Below, in pieces: positions 53,881 through 64,000 of a stretch of 64,000 nt of DNA (position 1 is the first letter of the stretch; every line of letters starts with the position of its first letter). Source of the DNA: Salminus brasiliensis. Taxonomy: Eukaryota > Chordata > Actinopteri > Characiformes > Bryconidae. Under the pieces are notes generated by a model. The model was not told where the DNA came from, searched no databases, and was given only the letters and a program-made list of their open reading frames with translations. Location of the stretch: NCBI RefSeq assembly GCF_030463535.1, contig NC_132891.1, forward strand, positions 4,810,318 to 4,874,317, given 5' to 3'. The translations under genes were made by a program, and so were the position numbers.

Positions 53881-54254
53881 TTGTCCGACAGCGCCAAAAG
53901 TTGGCCTCTATAATAATACTGTCAGATTTAATAGGATTTATGTTCAGGGCTGGACCAGAGCGGAAGGTGTCTTAGCATTCTTAGCTTGTTGAAATGAGCG
54001 ATGGATAAAATATTCAGGGTCAAGAACAGCAGTAAAACATCGTACTCTAAGTCCGCGTCTGTCGTCTAATCTCTGCAGAAGTGCATCGAGTCTGCGGTTC
54101 TCAGGGGAAATGTGTGGTGAAAACGTTCCCACCTTATCTCAAACACTCCTGTGACCTTAGAACAAGAGACTGAGTGTGTGAGTGTGACTGCAGGGATTTA
54201 ATGAGACACTTAAGGAAAGAGATGAGCGTAATAAGTAGTGTTTAAAGGGTCTAT

Positions 54255-54585
54255 AAGTAACATTTTAAAGCAACAGTATGCAACCTTAAAACAGCAGCTT
54301 CAGAATCACGATGAGGCTCTCGCTGCACTGTGGACTTTGGTGGAGCTGCACAATGACTAACTCTCTAGAATGGTCAGTGCAATGCTGCATAACCCGAGTC
54401 ATATTAGTGTAAGATCCTGTAGTATCACTCTACCGCCTCAGCCCACATGCTTCTTCTGGATCTCTCATCTCGTCCAGAAATGTGTGCACAGCTGTCCATG
54501 AGGGGGCGCTCAAAGCCTGATCTGTATGTATGGCAGTGGAGTGAACAAAACACCAACTGTAGGGGGAGCCCGAGAGAGAGGGGGG

Positions 54586-54616
<31 letters not shown>

Positions 54617-54620
54617 ATGC
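54255..54620 (+). repeat. single copy of the 500-bp repeat family
   Basis: CAGCCCACATGCTTCTTCTGG, CGTCCAGAAATGTGTGC and ACTGTAGGGGGAGCCC match the array at 4080-5720. Ends in a poly-A run (54586-54610). Confidence 0.75.
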
Positions 54621-55206
54621 TGCTTTAATGCAGAGATATGTAAATAAATTCTATTATAATTGGCTTCCGTGTAAATGGGCGGGGCTAAACTGCTGTCACT
54701 TTTTAAGATAATCTGGAATCTGTTCAAACATTCTTGATGAACAGACCAATAGAAATGCTCCAAAAAGACGTGAAATGATACTTTTTACATTGACTTCCAT
54801 TCAAAGTCAAGGTTTTTTCTTCTCCTGTAAAGAAGTGTGTGTTTTCCACACCAATCAGAAGGAAGCTGATCTGGGGCCCAACTCTGAGGGAGCTAGCTCG
54901 GACACAGAGGCCTCCTGAGGTTCGGCTGAAGAGGACAAAACCCAGCCAGATTCTTCCCCTCCGCCACTGACTCTGACTGACAGCCATTGCATCAGTGTAG
55001 CCCCCATTGAACTCCGTGCCAAAGCAAAGGCCAAGCACATACGACACATTTGGACACGTTTGATTGGCTGGTGGTTGCTTAGCAACGATGGAGAGAGATA
55101 TTCTGACCAGTTGTGAAAAACCTCCGGCCGTGATCGAGACACACACCAGCATGTAAGGGTGGTATTGGGATAGGCTGGAATTGTGAGATCACGATACTCA
55201 GATATT
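54621..55206. other. gene-free stretch
   Basis: Contains a CAATAGAAATGCTCC repeat piece at 54745-54760. Open frames on the minus strand have no known domain. Confidence 0.4.
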
Positions 55207-55630
55207 ATACAGTCTAGTGAAAATATGAGGACACCCCTGGAAAACCTTTGTCTTTTTGAACACATTTAAACATCTGGTCATTTAAATCAATATTGGGAGA
55301 TGGAAGTAACTGATGAAATGTCTTTAAATGAAGTTGTATAATGCAATTAAAAGAAATATGCAATTTACTAGCTAAAATATCTCAAATTAAAATATATATA
55401 ATTAAAAAATCAGCAAAATGTAGTTTATAGCAATGCAGTGTTTTGACTGGTGGATTATATGAGATGTATGAAAAATGGTATAACAGGTGGACATAAGCAC
55501 ATGAAATATACAAATATTAGACAAAATTAAAAAAAAATATACAAAAAAAAATAAAAATAAAATACTGACTAAAATGTAAACAAATTGTACGGATGTGTAT
55601 CATTATGAAAATATTAGTAAGGCTCTATTC
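55207..55630. mobile_element. AT-rich Tc1-type MITE candidate
   Basis: Left end TACAGTCTAGTGAAAATATG AGGACACC is Tc1-like; the right end (ATTATGAAAATATTAGTAA region) is only weakly inverted. The interior is AT-rich and non-coding. Confidence 0.4.
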
Positions 55631-56342
55631 AAGGCCAGATTACTGACCAATAAGTTTATTTATATATATTATTTATATATATTTTTTTTCTAAGCAAATA
55701 CACACAAAACCTTGCTTGAATCAAACATACCAGTTTCACTTATGATGAAAGTGATCGTTGCAAGCAGCAGTTTCTATAAGCCTGGAAAGAAGTGTCTTGT
55801 CTTTTAAATAGCCGCCTGTTTTATAGAAAAGCCAAGAACAAGAATTCTTTTTAACTATTTACAGCCCCCCAATTTACACTCCTTCTTTCCTCAGAAAAGA
55901 TCGCTACCCATACACACATCACACATTAACAGGACCCATATTTCTAATACACCAAAAATCCACTGAATTTATGTAGCTTCTAAATACATTAGCTTTTACC
56001 CAACATGTCAAAAGCCCCGCCCATAACCAAGGACATATTTTGCACCATTTTAACAGGGGTGAACATGAACAAAGATGATATTAGAGAGATCTCAATATCG
56101 GGCCACCACTGCTGATTGTTCCACTGCATCCATCTACAGAAACAAGAGCAACAACTGACATCATTTAAGCAGATTTCACTGCTGTGTTTAGTAATGCAGT
56201 AGTCCTTCCAGAGCCCTCACAAATGCGTTAAAGACGCCTAGCCTACAAAAAGGTGCCGGTTTCTGCACACAGCATTACTTTGCAAAAGCCTGGACACCCA
56301 AATTAATTGTTTGGTGGTGTTTATGCCTATAAAACACTAGAC

Positions 56343-56475
56343 CAGGGCTGTTCAATCCTGGTCCTGCAGAGTTTAGCTCAAACCTGAATTTAACACACCT
56401 GATGCAGATAATGAAGGCCTTCAGGAGCAACTCTGTAGGGTGGTAGATCTCCAGGACCAGGATTGAACAGCCCTG
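56343..56475. mobile_element. hAT-type MITE with perfect 24-bp inverted repeats
   Basis: CAGGGCTGTTCAATCCTGGT plus CCTG at 56343-56366 is perfectly inverted at 56452-56475. The flanking octamers CACTAGAC (56335-56342) and CTTTAGAC (56476-56483) agree at 6 of 8 positions, a plausible hAT target duplication. Half copies lie at 14287-14401, 16318-16470 and about 60874-61030. Confidence 0.85.
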
Positions 56476-56483
56476 CTTTAGAC

Positions 56484-57899
56484 AGTTAGACAGTGGAATA
56501 CATACGAATACATACAAATACACATACATGAAGTAAAGTACTGCTGGTGCTCATGTGTGATACTGTGTGAAAAGTATTGAGTAAATATCATAATAATGAT
56601 AGTATCGTCATAGCGGTTGCAGAGCATTTTGAACTATTTACCAGACAAGTTAGAACGTACGCACTTACATTTTCAACAAATTAATAATTTGGGAGTATAG
56701 AAGTTAAACATTCATATTCTAACACCAAAAAACCCAAAACCACACAGGACAATTAAAGAACGTTTCCCCACATATTTTATTTCACACTAAAATGATTCAC
56801 ATGACATTCAAGAGTACCTTAATGCATTGTTTTTCTTAGTTGTGAGCTTTTTAATATATAATATTCATTATTTAGTATAATAGTGGCATAATGCTAAAGT
56901 ATTGTTTCCATAAATATATATTAGACTTATCTTTAAAGAGCCCATATCTGACATTTTGTTAGCATTTTAGATTTTTTCTTGAGGTCCATTTACAACATCT
57001 GTGTGACTTTATGTTCAAAAAATGATCCGAATTCATTTTTCAGGCTGTTTGTATTACTGCACATTTAGGACGAATAAAAGATACATGGATTCTGTCCTGA
57101 TAGATTGTGGTAGGCTGAAGTTACTTTAATACTAATATATTTATTATTTCAAGCTATTTTACTTCAATACAGCAAGAGAAAATATTTTTTTTTTCATATG
57201 GGCTCTTTAATGATAATGAACTGAGAATATTTCTAGACACTATCTTTAATACATTTTTTATTTATATCCAGCTAGTTATGAATCAATGTGCACAAAAAAG
57301 CAAAATCACAGTAACGGAGAACCTCAATACGAGAAAAAAAGCTTATTCTGCTTCCCTTTGAAAAATAAAACTACATTTTGTACCAGAATGTATAAAGTTT
57401 GTCCCTTCAACTTAGTAACGGCGTAGTGCAACATATAAGAGACCGGGTCCATTCACACAATGCAGACTTCAACACTTCTGCATGGATTTGTTCAACTTCA
57501 CATCACTGCTTCTTACCGATGTTTAGTGCATACATACTCAAATGCTCTCCAGTAATTTTCCAGTAAACTGCCTCCCTGTGAATAGCTTACAGTTAACAAA
57601 CATCAGTCAATTCACACAACTCCACAAATGCACACATGCCACAAATAAATATCATCTAGTTACTGAACAGCAATATTTTCATCTTATTATATGTACAATT
57701 ATTCAGATTGCTCCACTTAAAGAGTGTTCATCATGTTTTTAAACAAAATAACTCAATATATAAATAAAGTCTTATGACAGAAATATTTAACGAACAAACC
57801 TCTTCCATATAATCCCTTTGCCTAAGGTAACAATGTTGTACACAGATCCCTTTGTTCTGTTCTGTTCACCCACTTAAACCACATTTCTACTCCCCACTC
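56484..57899. other. gene-free AT-rich stretch
   Basis: No exon or repeat family recognised. Could include distal 3' UTR of atp6ap1, without evidence. Confidence 0.35.
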
Positions 57900-58455
57900 T
57901 CTGAACAGCACGGTATTGAGACACACCTCGTTGAATTCAGGTGTTTCATTCATTCAGTCTCACTGCCTCAGCTGTATAAAATCAGGCTCCTAATAATGCA
58001 GTCTGCTTTTCCACACATCAGTGAAAGAACGGTCGGTTCTGAAGAGCTCACTGAACTCCAGTGTGGTTCTGTATGTAATAGGAGACACCGCTGCACCACC
58101 AACAACAACAAGTCAGCTGGTGAAATTTAGACCTTCTCTCCTAGATCTTCCTCCATCAGCTCTGAGTGGTGTTATTATTGAACAGTGGAAGAGTTTAGGA
58201 GGAACAGCTCACAGAGAGCAGCTCAGCCACCGAGTGTCTGTCAGACCACGGAAAGCTACAGACGGGGTCAGGGCCGAGTGCTGAGCTTAGAGCAGAGTGC
58301 AGAAAAGCCCCCAACTGACTCAGTAACTGCAGCAGAGCTCCAGACCTGCTGCTGCTGCTGGTAGAGCTTAGAGCAGTTAATATTAATAATGCCTATGGGG
58401 TTAGAATGGGAGATCAATAGGAATAAAGGAGGTGAATAGGTGTCCATATAGTGTG
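57900..58455 (+). pseudogene. deleted Tc1/mariner element with transposase N-terminal relic
   Basis: Plus-strand relics include SLLDLPPSALSGVIIEQWKS and SVRPRKATDG, matching the DNA-binding N-terminus of a fish Tc1 transposase, in shifted frames. The right end has AGGTGTCCATATAGTGT at 58439-58455. The catalytic domain is deleted. Inverted relative of 53489-53880. Confidence 0.75.
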
Positions 58456-58459
58456 CGTG

Positions 58460-59362
58460 TGTAATATACACACACATATATATATATATATATAATTTTA
58501 GTTTCTTTTCGTTTTTTACTTCTTGAATCAATTGGTGTCACTTTAACAATGAATGGAACAATAGAAATGCTCCAAAATGCCAACTTTCATTGAAATTTAG
58601 GAAGCTTTATTCCCCTGCTGGAGTCTGAATTTTGGAGATTTGAGGTTTTTACATGAGTAGCTCTAGCAGTGAGAAACAGAAATGTGGTTTATGTAGTGTG
58701 ACCTGTAAATCATTTATTAGTCAATGGCTCATAAACCTGAACCTGAAGTGTATTTACGGCAAACAAGCATTTGACTGTTCCCAGTAACAACTGCTGCCCT
58801 CTAGTGGTAGCACTCAGACTCTGTTTCATGCTTTTCCCCGCAGCTTTAGCTGACAAATAGTTAAGGATAAGGACTTGATGCCTAAATCAAGCGCCTTAGG
58901 ACACAAAAACACAGAACATTTGCACTCTAGGTCTTAATTCCTAGAATTCTTTTCTAAAATTCAAGTATAATACACCCTCACTCAGTGACTATAGTCTAAT
59001 TCTCCAGTTCTCACCTACACAAAACACAAAAGCAAAATAAGGTGGAATGAAAACAGTCGGACATAAACCTCTTAGAATAAGCTTTTGTCCTTGAAGTGAA
59101 AATGTAAACACAGTTATTCCAAATAACACTGACTCAAATGCAGAGGAGGACATTAATAGTAATAAATACACAAACAAAAACAAAAGAAACACAAACAGAC
59201 TCCTGTACCTGCAAGTGATGAGTGGAATGGACTAGCTTCAACTCATTCTAACGATGATGATCATGCAGACACGAGCGGTCAAAAAGACCACGCGGCCATT
59301 GATGGAGCTGAACCTGGGAAAACAGAGTAAAGGAATACAGGAACATGGAATTTAGGGTGAAA
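58460..59362 (-). other. atp6ap1: probable atp6ap1 3' UTR
   Basis: Candidate AATAAA signals on the minus strand lie at 58718-58713 and 58611-58606, which would give a 3' UTR of about 0.65-0.75 kb. A CAATAGAAATGCTCC repeat piece is at 58557-58575. Confidence 0.4.
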
Positions 59363-62300
59363 TTACTCTGTCTGGGGGACAGAGATGGCAGGGCCTTTGG
59401 GGTCATCGAAGCGGTCCATGGTGTGCAGCTGCATGATCATGTGCAGGCCGTAGGTCAGCACCAGCACCATCAGCAAGGACGTGAGAAGACCCATCCAGAT
59501 GCCTGGTGTGAAGAAGCCTGCGCAGTCACTAGCATACGAAAAGTCCTTCCCACTCACGTTGAAGCCTTGGATCTACGGGGAAAGCGAGAGAGGCCGTGAT
59601 TGGGGGGAAAACGACCTCATACTGCACAGGGGAGAATGGGGCACCAACGAAAAAATTAACTGCCCAGAGTGTGTATGGGGGAGGTAGGGGGGAGGAGATA
59701 CTGGGAATACTGCCTTAGTTGTAACAGTGTGTTAAAACCCTAGTGCAGGGCTGTACTTCATCCTGCCTGTTTTAAATGGTGCTATATTAGGGCCATAATA
59801 AAATAGCTATGGACTGAATACAGTGAATTTTACACACTCAATAACACTCTACACATATTACAATAAAAAAATAGTTTTTGGGAAATACATCATGGCAAAC
59901 CTTCACTACCACCATGAAATGATGGTATCCTTTAAATGATATTATCCAACAGTTCTGATCAAAACAATTAGATTTTTTTTAAGAAAAAGTATTTAACTGG
60001 TGTTAAACATCTGTATTCGAAATTATATTGAAATGATACTTCTTTTATTTTGGAAAAAAAATATATACACACACATACATACATATACATTATATTTATT
60101 TTTTGTTTATGCCAAGATGGTCTCTCTGGTTTTTCCATCGCTTAATTATTTTTCTAGTTAAATTTGGGGATACAGATCAAGCTCACTGCAATTATTTATT
60201 TATTATTCATAAGGCTTTATGATGTTATGTCTCAAAACGCAACACTACAGATTTTCTACATTAAGATACAGCAACAGTATGCAAAATTGGCATTTCATGC
60301 TCCTGACCTCCCCTTACAGTCAGGAAGTGAAATATGCACCTTGAGACCCCAACAAAGAACGTGTTTTTCTGGACGAGCTGAGAGATACCGAACTAAAGAA
60401 GGAATGTGGACTGAGGCAGAAGAGCAGTATCACAGGACTTTACACAAATATTTAGCATGTCGAACCCAGAGTAGCAGCGACAGCGGTGCTATTCTCCCTA
60501 TTACAGTCAGTGGAGCCTCAACATGCTATTTTAAAAGGTGTAAATGCTACATAATGTTGCTCTAAAGCTTAATGCGGCATGCTCGTAATGGTGTTGTGTC
60601 TATACTCCACTGAAATCTCATTCGTTTATGGTGTGTTGGTGGAAAGAAAAATAAAACAAACAAAAACACACATGCATTAAATATGAACTGATTTCCCTGC
60701 AGCATTTTAAATTAACTGGATGACCAGGAAGGACACTCAGACTGTAAAAGATATCAAACGCAATAAAAATAAATAAATAAATCAGTCCAGAATGCCACTA
60801 TCAAAATTGTTTACTAAATAAACTGAAGTTAAAAGGATTTTACCTCAGTAGTAATTAGCAGCATACATAAATCAGGGGTAGGCAACTCCGGTCCTGGAGG
60901 ACCAGATTCTGGCACGATTTTGTGCTTTCCTGCTCAAGCACACCTGATTCAACTCACATGTTAACTGCCAGGTTTAGTAGGCATGTTAGAGCAGGGAAAT
61001 CGGCAAACTGTTCTGAACTCTGACACGCTTTGCTTCCCTCTGATTTAAATTAAATTATCGATAGAATCATAAAGATCGGATCAGTACTTGCCGATCCTTA
61101 GTATTCGGGTATTCAGTCCGGATCAGGAAGCCATAACGCTGTATCAGGACCTCTCTAATAAGCACTAATAAAATCCACTTTGCGGATCAAGTCTGGCCTC
61201 TTTTGGTCATTTTACTATGACACTTGACTGATTTGTGCTTTACACTGAAATCTACCTGGAAATCATCGAAGGAGATCCTCCAGTCATTGGCGTTGTCCTT
61301 GGCTGAGCGAGGGGTAAGCTGGGCGTAGCGGAAGCTGGTGACAGAGTCGCACCGGTATGAGTACTCGGCAGGGGCGTAGATGCTGCGGCTGCCGTTGAAG
61401 GAAGCCTTTTTGCCATCGTACTCCAGCTGCACCGTGTCCATGGTGAACCAGCGGCGGGCCGACACCTTATAGTGCCGCTGCCTCATGATAAAACTGCAGA
61501 GACAGCAGAGCTGTAACACGCTGCGGGAGTGTGCATGCTACACAGAAGAGTATTGAGGATTCTGAGGGTTACTTACATGAGTTTGAAAGAGCGATAACTC
61601 AACACGTTCTCGTAGTTCAGGACCAGTCTGTAAAAACAACAAAACAGAAGCATGTTTCTGAACTGTGATGGAGTCAAATCTATCTATTCTTCTAACTATA
61701 TAATGAAATGGGCTCTTAAAGAAACGTATTTATGAATGTTTGCATTATTTGAGGATAAAGGATTGGAAGCACTGTTAGAAGTTTGAGTCAGATTCATATT
61801 AAACCAATTTTAATTTCGATAAGCTGCAATTCCAGAGGTTTCAAATTAGTAGAAACAATTTTTTCCTTAAAATTCAGAACAGTGAATGATTGTAAAATGT
61901 TCCCAGAATGAACTTCAACTAAAATAATACCTAAAAGTCCTGGTGAAAAAAAAAAAATTTGCCTATTGTAAATAAAAATCCTGTAAAATCCTGAATAAAA
62001 GTAATCTTAAAATGTGTTGAAAGCATCTAGTAGAGCTGGGCGATATGACCTCAAATCAAGATCACGATTAATTTAAGATTTTATCTAAATTATGATTTAA
62101 AAAAATGATTATTTTAATAAACAAAAGCCACAGCATTTTTCTTTGGCATCAGCTGCTTGCATTGCTCATTAGGCTCTATGAGTCCTCCATGTTTCTTCAA
62201 TGCCGTAGACAGTAGTATGTTTTTAAGGGGACAGTACATGAACACACACAGTGGAAAAACTACAGAATTTATAGACAAATAAATAAATAATTGACGTGGG

Positions 62301-63556
62301 CAATATTAAGTCGCTTAGAAGCTGCCCAGCCCTAGCATCTAGTGGACAATATTTAGGTCCATGTTGTGTTTTAACTTTGTATATAGTTACAACACAGTTA
62401 AAAACCAAACATCCTTAACTTTTTATGAACGTTATTAAATAAATAAAGAGAATATATATCCGCATTTTATTTTTCACAGCTTAGGATCATTTCTTTTGGT
62501 CAATTCATCATGAAATGTTCACACAATATAAATAAAACATATCTGGTGTGTTGAAATGACAAAATCAATTCAAAGTAATTACACAATAAAAATAAGTAAA
62601 ATCCAGTACATTTAACTCCATATGTTTGAACAATCATCTTGAACTCACCTGGAGTGTGTCTCATTACAGGAGGAGCCTTCCAGTCTCGGAGAGACCCCCT
62701 CCCCAAAGGTTTTGGGGGCAAGGTCGTGCCTCTCCCACTTTCCTGAGCGGAACTGGCTCACGGTCAGGTTCTCAGCCCACATTAGGATACAGGTGGAGCC
62801 GCGTTCCTTAAACTCCACAGGAGCATATGGAGGAGGAGGGCCACCCCGCTGGGACTGCAGCAGGGAGCGAGTCCCCACAGAAAGCACTGCCAGAGAGGGC
62901 TCCTCAATTACCTGCCACGGCAAAGGAGGGCCTTAACATATCATTGCTGTCATGCAATTAACATGCATCTCCAAAGTAAAAAAAATTGATATAATGTAAA
63001 GAACAACTTTCAGATTCAAATAACTCAATATGTCCAAATGTTTGTGGACACTCCCATACCCATTTCTGACACAGAATCACAAATGCACACACAGCTGGTC
63101 TAGTCCCTGTAGAAAAGAAGTACTGCCAACAGTATAGGACTCTCTGGAGCCAATAAACATGAATCCACTGGCACCATGAATTAGACCAGGTGTGGGGTAG
63201 AGGGTTGAATGTTCTGCACATTCACTTCCTGCATGTTTAACCCCTGAATCTGCTTTGTAAATACCTTCTACTGAAGTGTTTAGGGTTGTTGCTTACCCGC
63301 GATGGTCTGAGAGCAGTGTACACGGCCATGTAAGGGACAGACTGGCCTTTCATGATATTCAGCACCTGACCAATCACCTCATCTGAAACACACACGTGAA
63401 AATCATGTAAAAACTGAGCCCTGACATTAGTGAATGAACCAACTATAGAAGTTATGTAATCTGAGCATTACAAGCCCTTCAAATACAGTGTGTAAGAAAT
63501 CCACAGCACACTCACCGTTACCACTGAGCACCTCCTTGGCAGACATCATATCAGCC
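59363..63556 (-). CDS. atp6ap1: V-ATPase accessory subunit Ac45, C-terminal 295 residues (5' part outside window)
   Basis: Type I membrane glycoprotein that assists assembly, trafficking and regulation of the V-ATPase proton pump. Six coding exons on the minus strand: 63556-63516, 63382-63297, 62911-62649, 61627-61577, 61493-61256 and 59572-59363, all GT-AG with matching phases. Recognisable blocks in order: [53 protein letters not shown], the luminal [18 protein letters not shown], a single membrane span from [19 protein letters not shown] (with HMIM), and the cytosolic tail [19 protein letters not shown]-glycosylation sequons NLT, NET, NGS and NVS are visible. Signal peptide and N-terminal luminal part lie beyond the right edge. 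The match to ATP6AP1 is better than to the shorter AP1-like paralogue, by memory. Confidence 0.93.
59573..60264. other. atp6ap1 last intron, left part
   Basis: AT-rich with short AT/AC repeats at 60061-60080; no further exon. Confidence 0.5.
60265..60565 (-). repeat. inverted copy of the 500-bp repeat family
   Basis: TTTTTCTGGACGAGCTGAGAG, GGAATGTGGACTGAGGCAGAAG and AACAGTATGC match the complement of 54260-54480. Lies in the atp6ap1 last intron. Confidence 0.65.
60874..61030. mobile_element. hAT-type MITE, one end preserved
   Basis: CAGGGGTAGGCAACTCCGGT followed by CCTGGAGG resembles the left terminus of the MITE at 56343; the right terminus is decayed. Confidence 0.6.
61628..62648. other. 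atp6ap1 intron (1.0 kb)
   Basis: AT-rich, no recognised repeat family or exon. Confidence 0.5.
63028..63210 (-). mobile_element. MITE fragment (family A) in atp6ap1 intron
   Basis: Opens ATGTCCAAATGTTTGTGGAC ACTCCC (3' end inverted), continues CTGGTCTAGTCCCTGTAGA and stops at the GGCACCATG block. Confidence 0.85.
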
Positions 63557-64000
63557 CTATCACACAGAAACAGAGACAGAGAGTCTGTTTAGCACCAAAC
63601 AATGAAAAGCCATTATAAGCAACATGCACTACACAGCATCAAACTCCACCTTCATGGTGTATAGTCCGAGACCAATGAACAGTACAGTGCCCAGCCCAAC
63701 TGGAGATTTAAAATTTCTCTAAATTGCCAAGAGTGTTTGAGCAGAAAAGGCACAGAGCCTCCAGTACTGAAATCAAAGAACTCTGGGCTACTGTCTATTG
63801 TAGGTCTATAGAGTGGACCTATAAGGCAGGTTTAGCTCAAAGTGGCCAGTCAGCATAACAGAGAAGAAAGCAGGAACACTCAATCATGACCCGACTACTG
63901 ATCCGGCATAGTCCAGCAACTGTCCTAATGTGTGTTACATCTCTGAACTCTATGAAATGTATGACTCCTGCTCTCTTTTGCTCCATAAATGGAACATAGA
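63557..64000. other. atp6ap1 intron, right edge
   Basis: No upstream atp6ap1 exon could be recognised before the window ends. Confidence 0.5.

Noticed and set aside
59225-59320. Extra atp6ap1 exon after the stop (minus strand reads FSSINGRVVFLTARVCM after a CCCAG acceptor)
   Set aside because: It lies downstream of the conserved C-terminus and its TAA stop, the normal reading frame ends correctly at 59363, and no donor skips the stop. Probably 3' UTR.

Overview
The window is nuclear DNA of a ray-finned fish, probably an otophysan (characin or catfish relative). The exon-intron genes resemble teleost orthologues, GT-AG introns are packed with microsatellites, and the repeat content (many Tc1/mariner remnants, tRNA-derived SINEs, L2-like LINE ends, hAT-type MITEs) is typical of such genomes. 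The organism is inferred, not proven. No prokaryotic feature, CRISPR array, operon or viral gene was seen.

Three protein-coding genes are supported. tnnc1 (cardiac/slow troponin C, + strand, 21054-27395) is complete: six coding exons, 161 residues, a TATA box and an ATTAAA polyadenylation signal. dusp7 (ERK-type dual-specificity phosphatase, - strand, 45694-41839) is complete: three coding exons, 357 residues, intact catalytic motif. atp6ap1 (V-ATPase accessory subunit Ac45, - strand, 63556-59363) is represented by its last six coding exons; the 5' part lies beyond the right edge. The three do not form an operon or pathway: one is a sarcomeric calcium sensor, one a MAP-kinase phosphatase and one a V-ATPase assembly factor.

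Layout: 1-1204 is a 51-bp satellite array; 1203-2335 a broken Tc1 element; 2.4-20.9 kb is gene-poor and repeat-rich, with a 500-bp tandem repeat at 4.1-5.7 kb, several local duplications, SINEs, LINE 3' ends and a CpG-rich block near 11.6-11.9 kb; 21.0-27.6 kb is tnnc1; 27.6-41.6 kb is intergenic with a telomere-like minisatellite and a GA/CT inverted pair; 41.7-46.1 kb is dusp7; 46.1-59.3 kb is intergenic, with a decayed Tc1 element, a 72-bp minisatellite and long TA tracts; 59.4-63.6 kb is atp6ap1.

No undescribed biological system is visible. The most informative oddities are: an 81-bp copy of dusp7 exon 1 (ERK-docking segment) inside dusp7 intron 2, beside a MITE fragment; a MITE family present about 18 times that still carries a readable transposase fossil; a 357-bp higher-order unit in the left satellite; a 191-bp insertion with a perfect 20-bp target duplication; and a triplet-repeat expansion inside tnnc1 intron 1 relative to a second copy 19 kb away.
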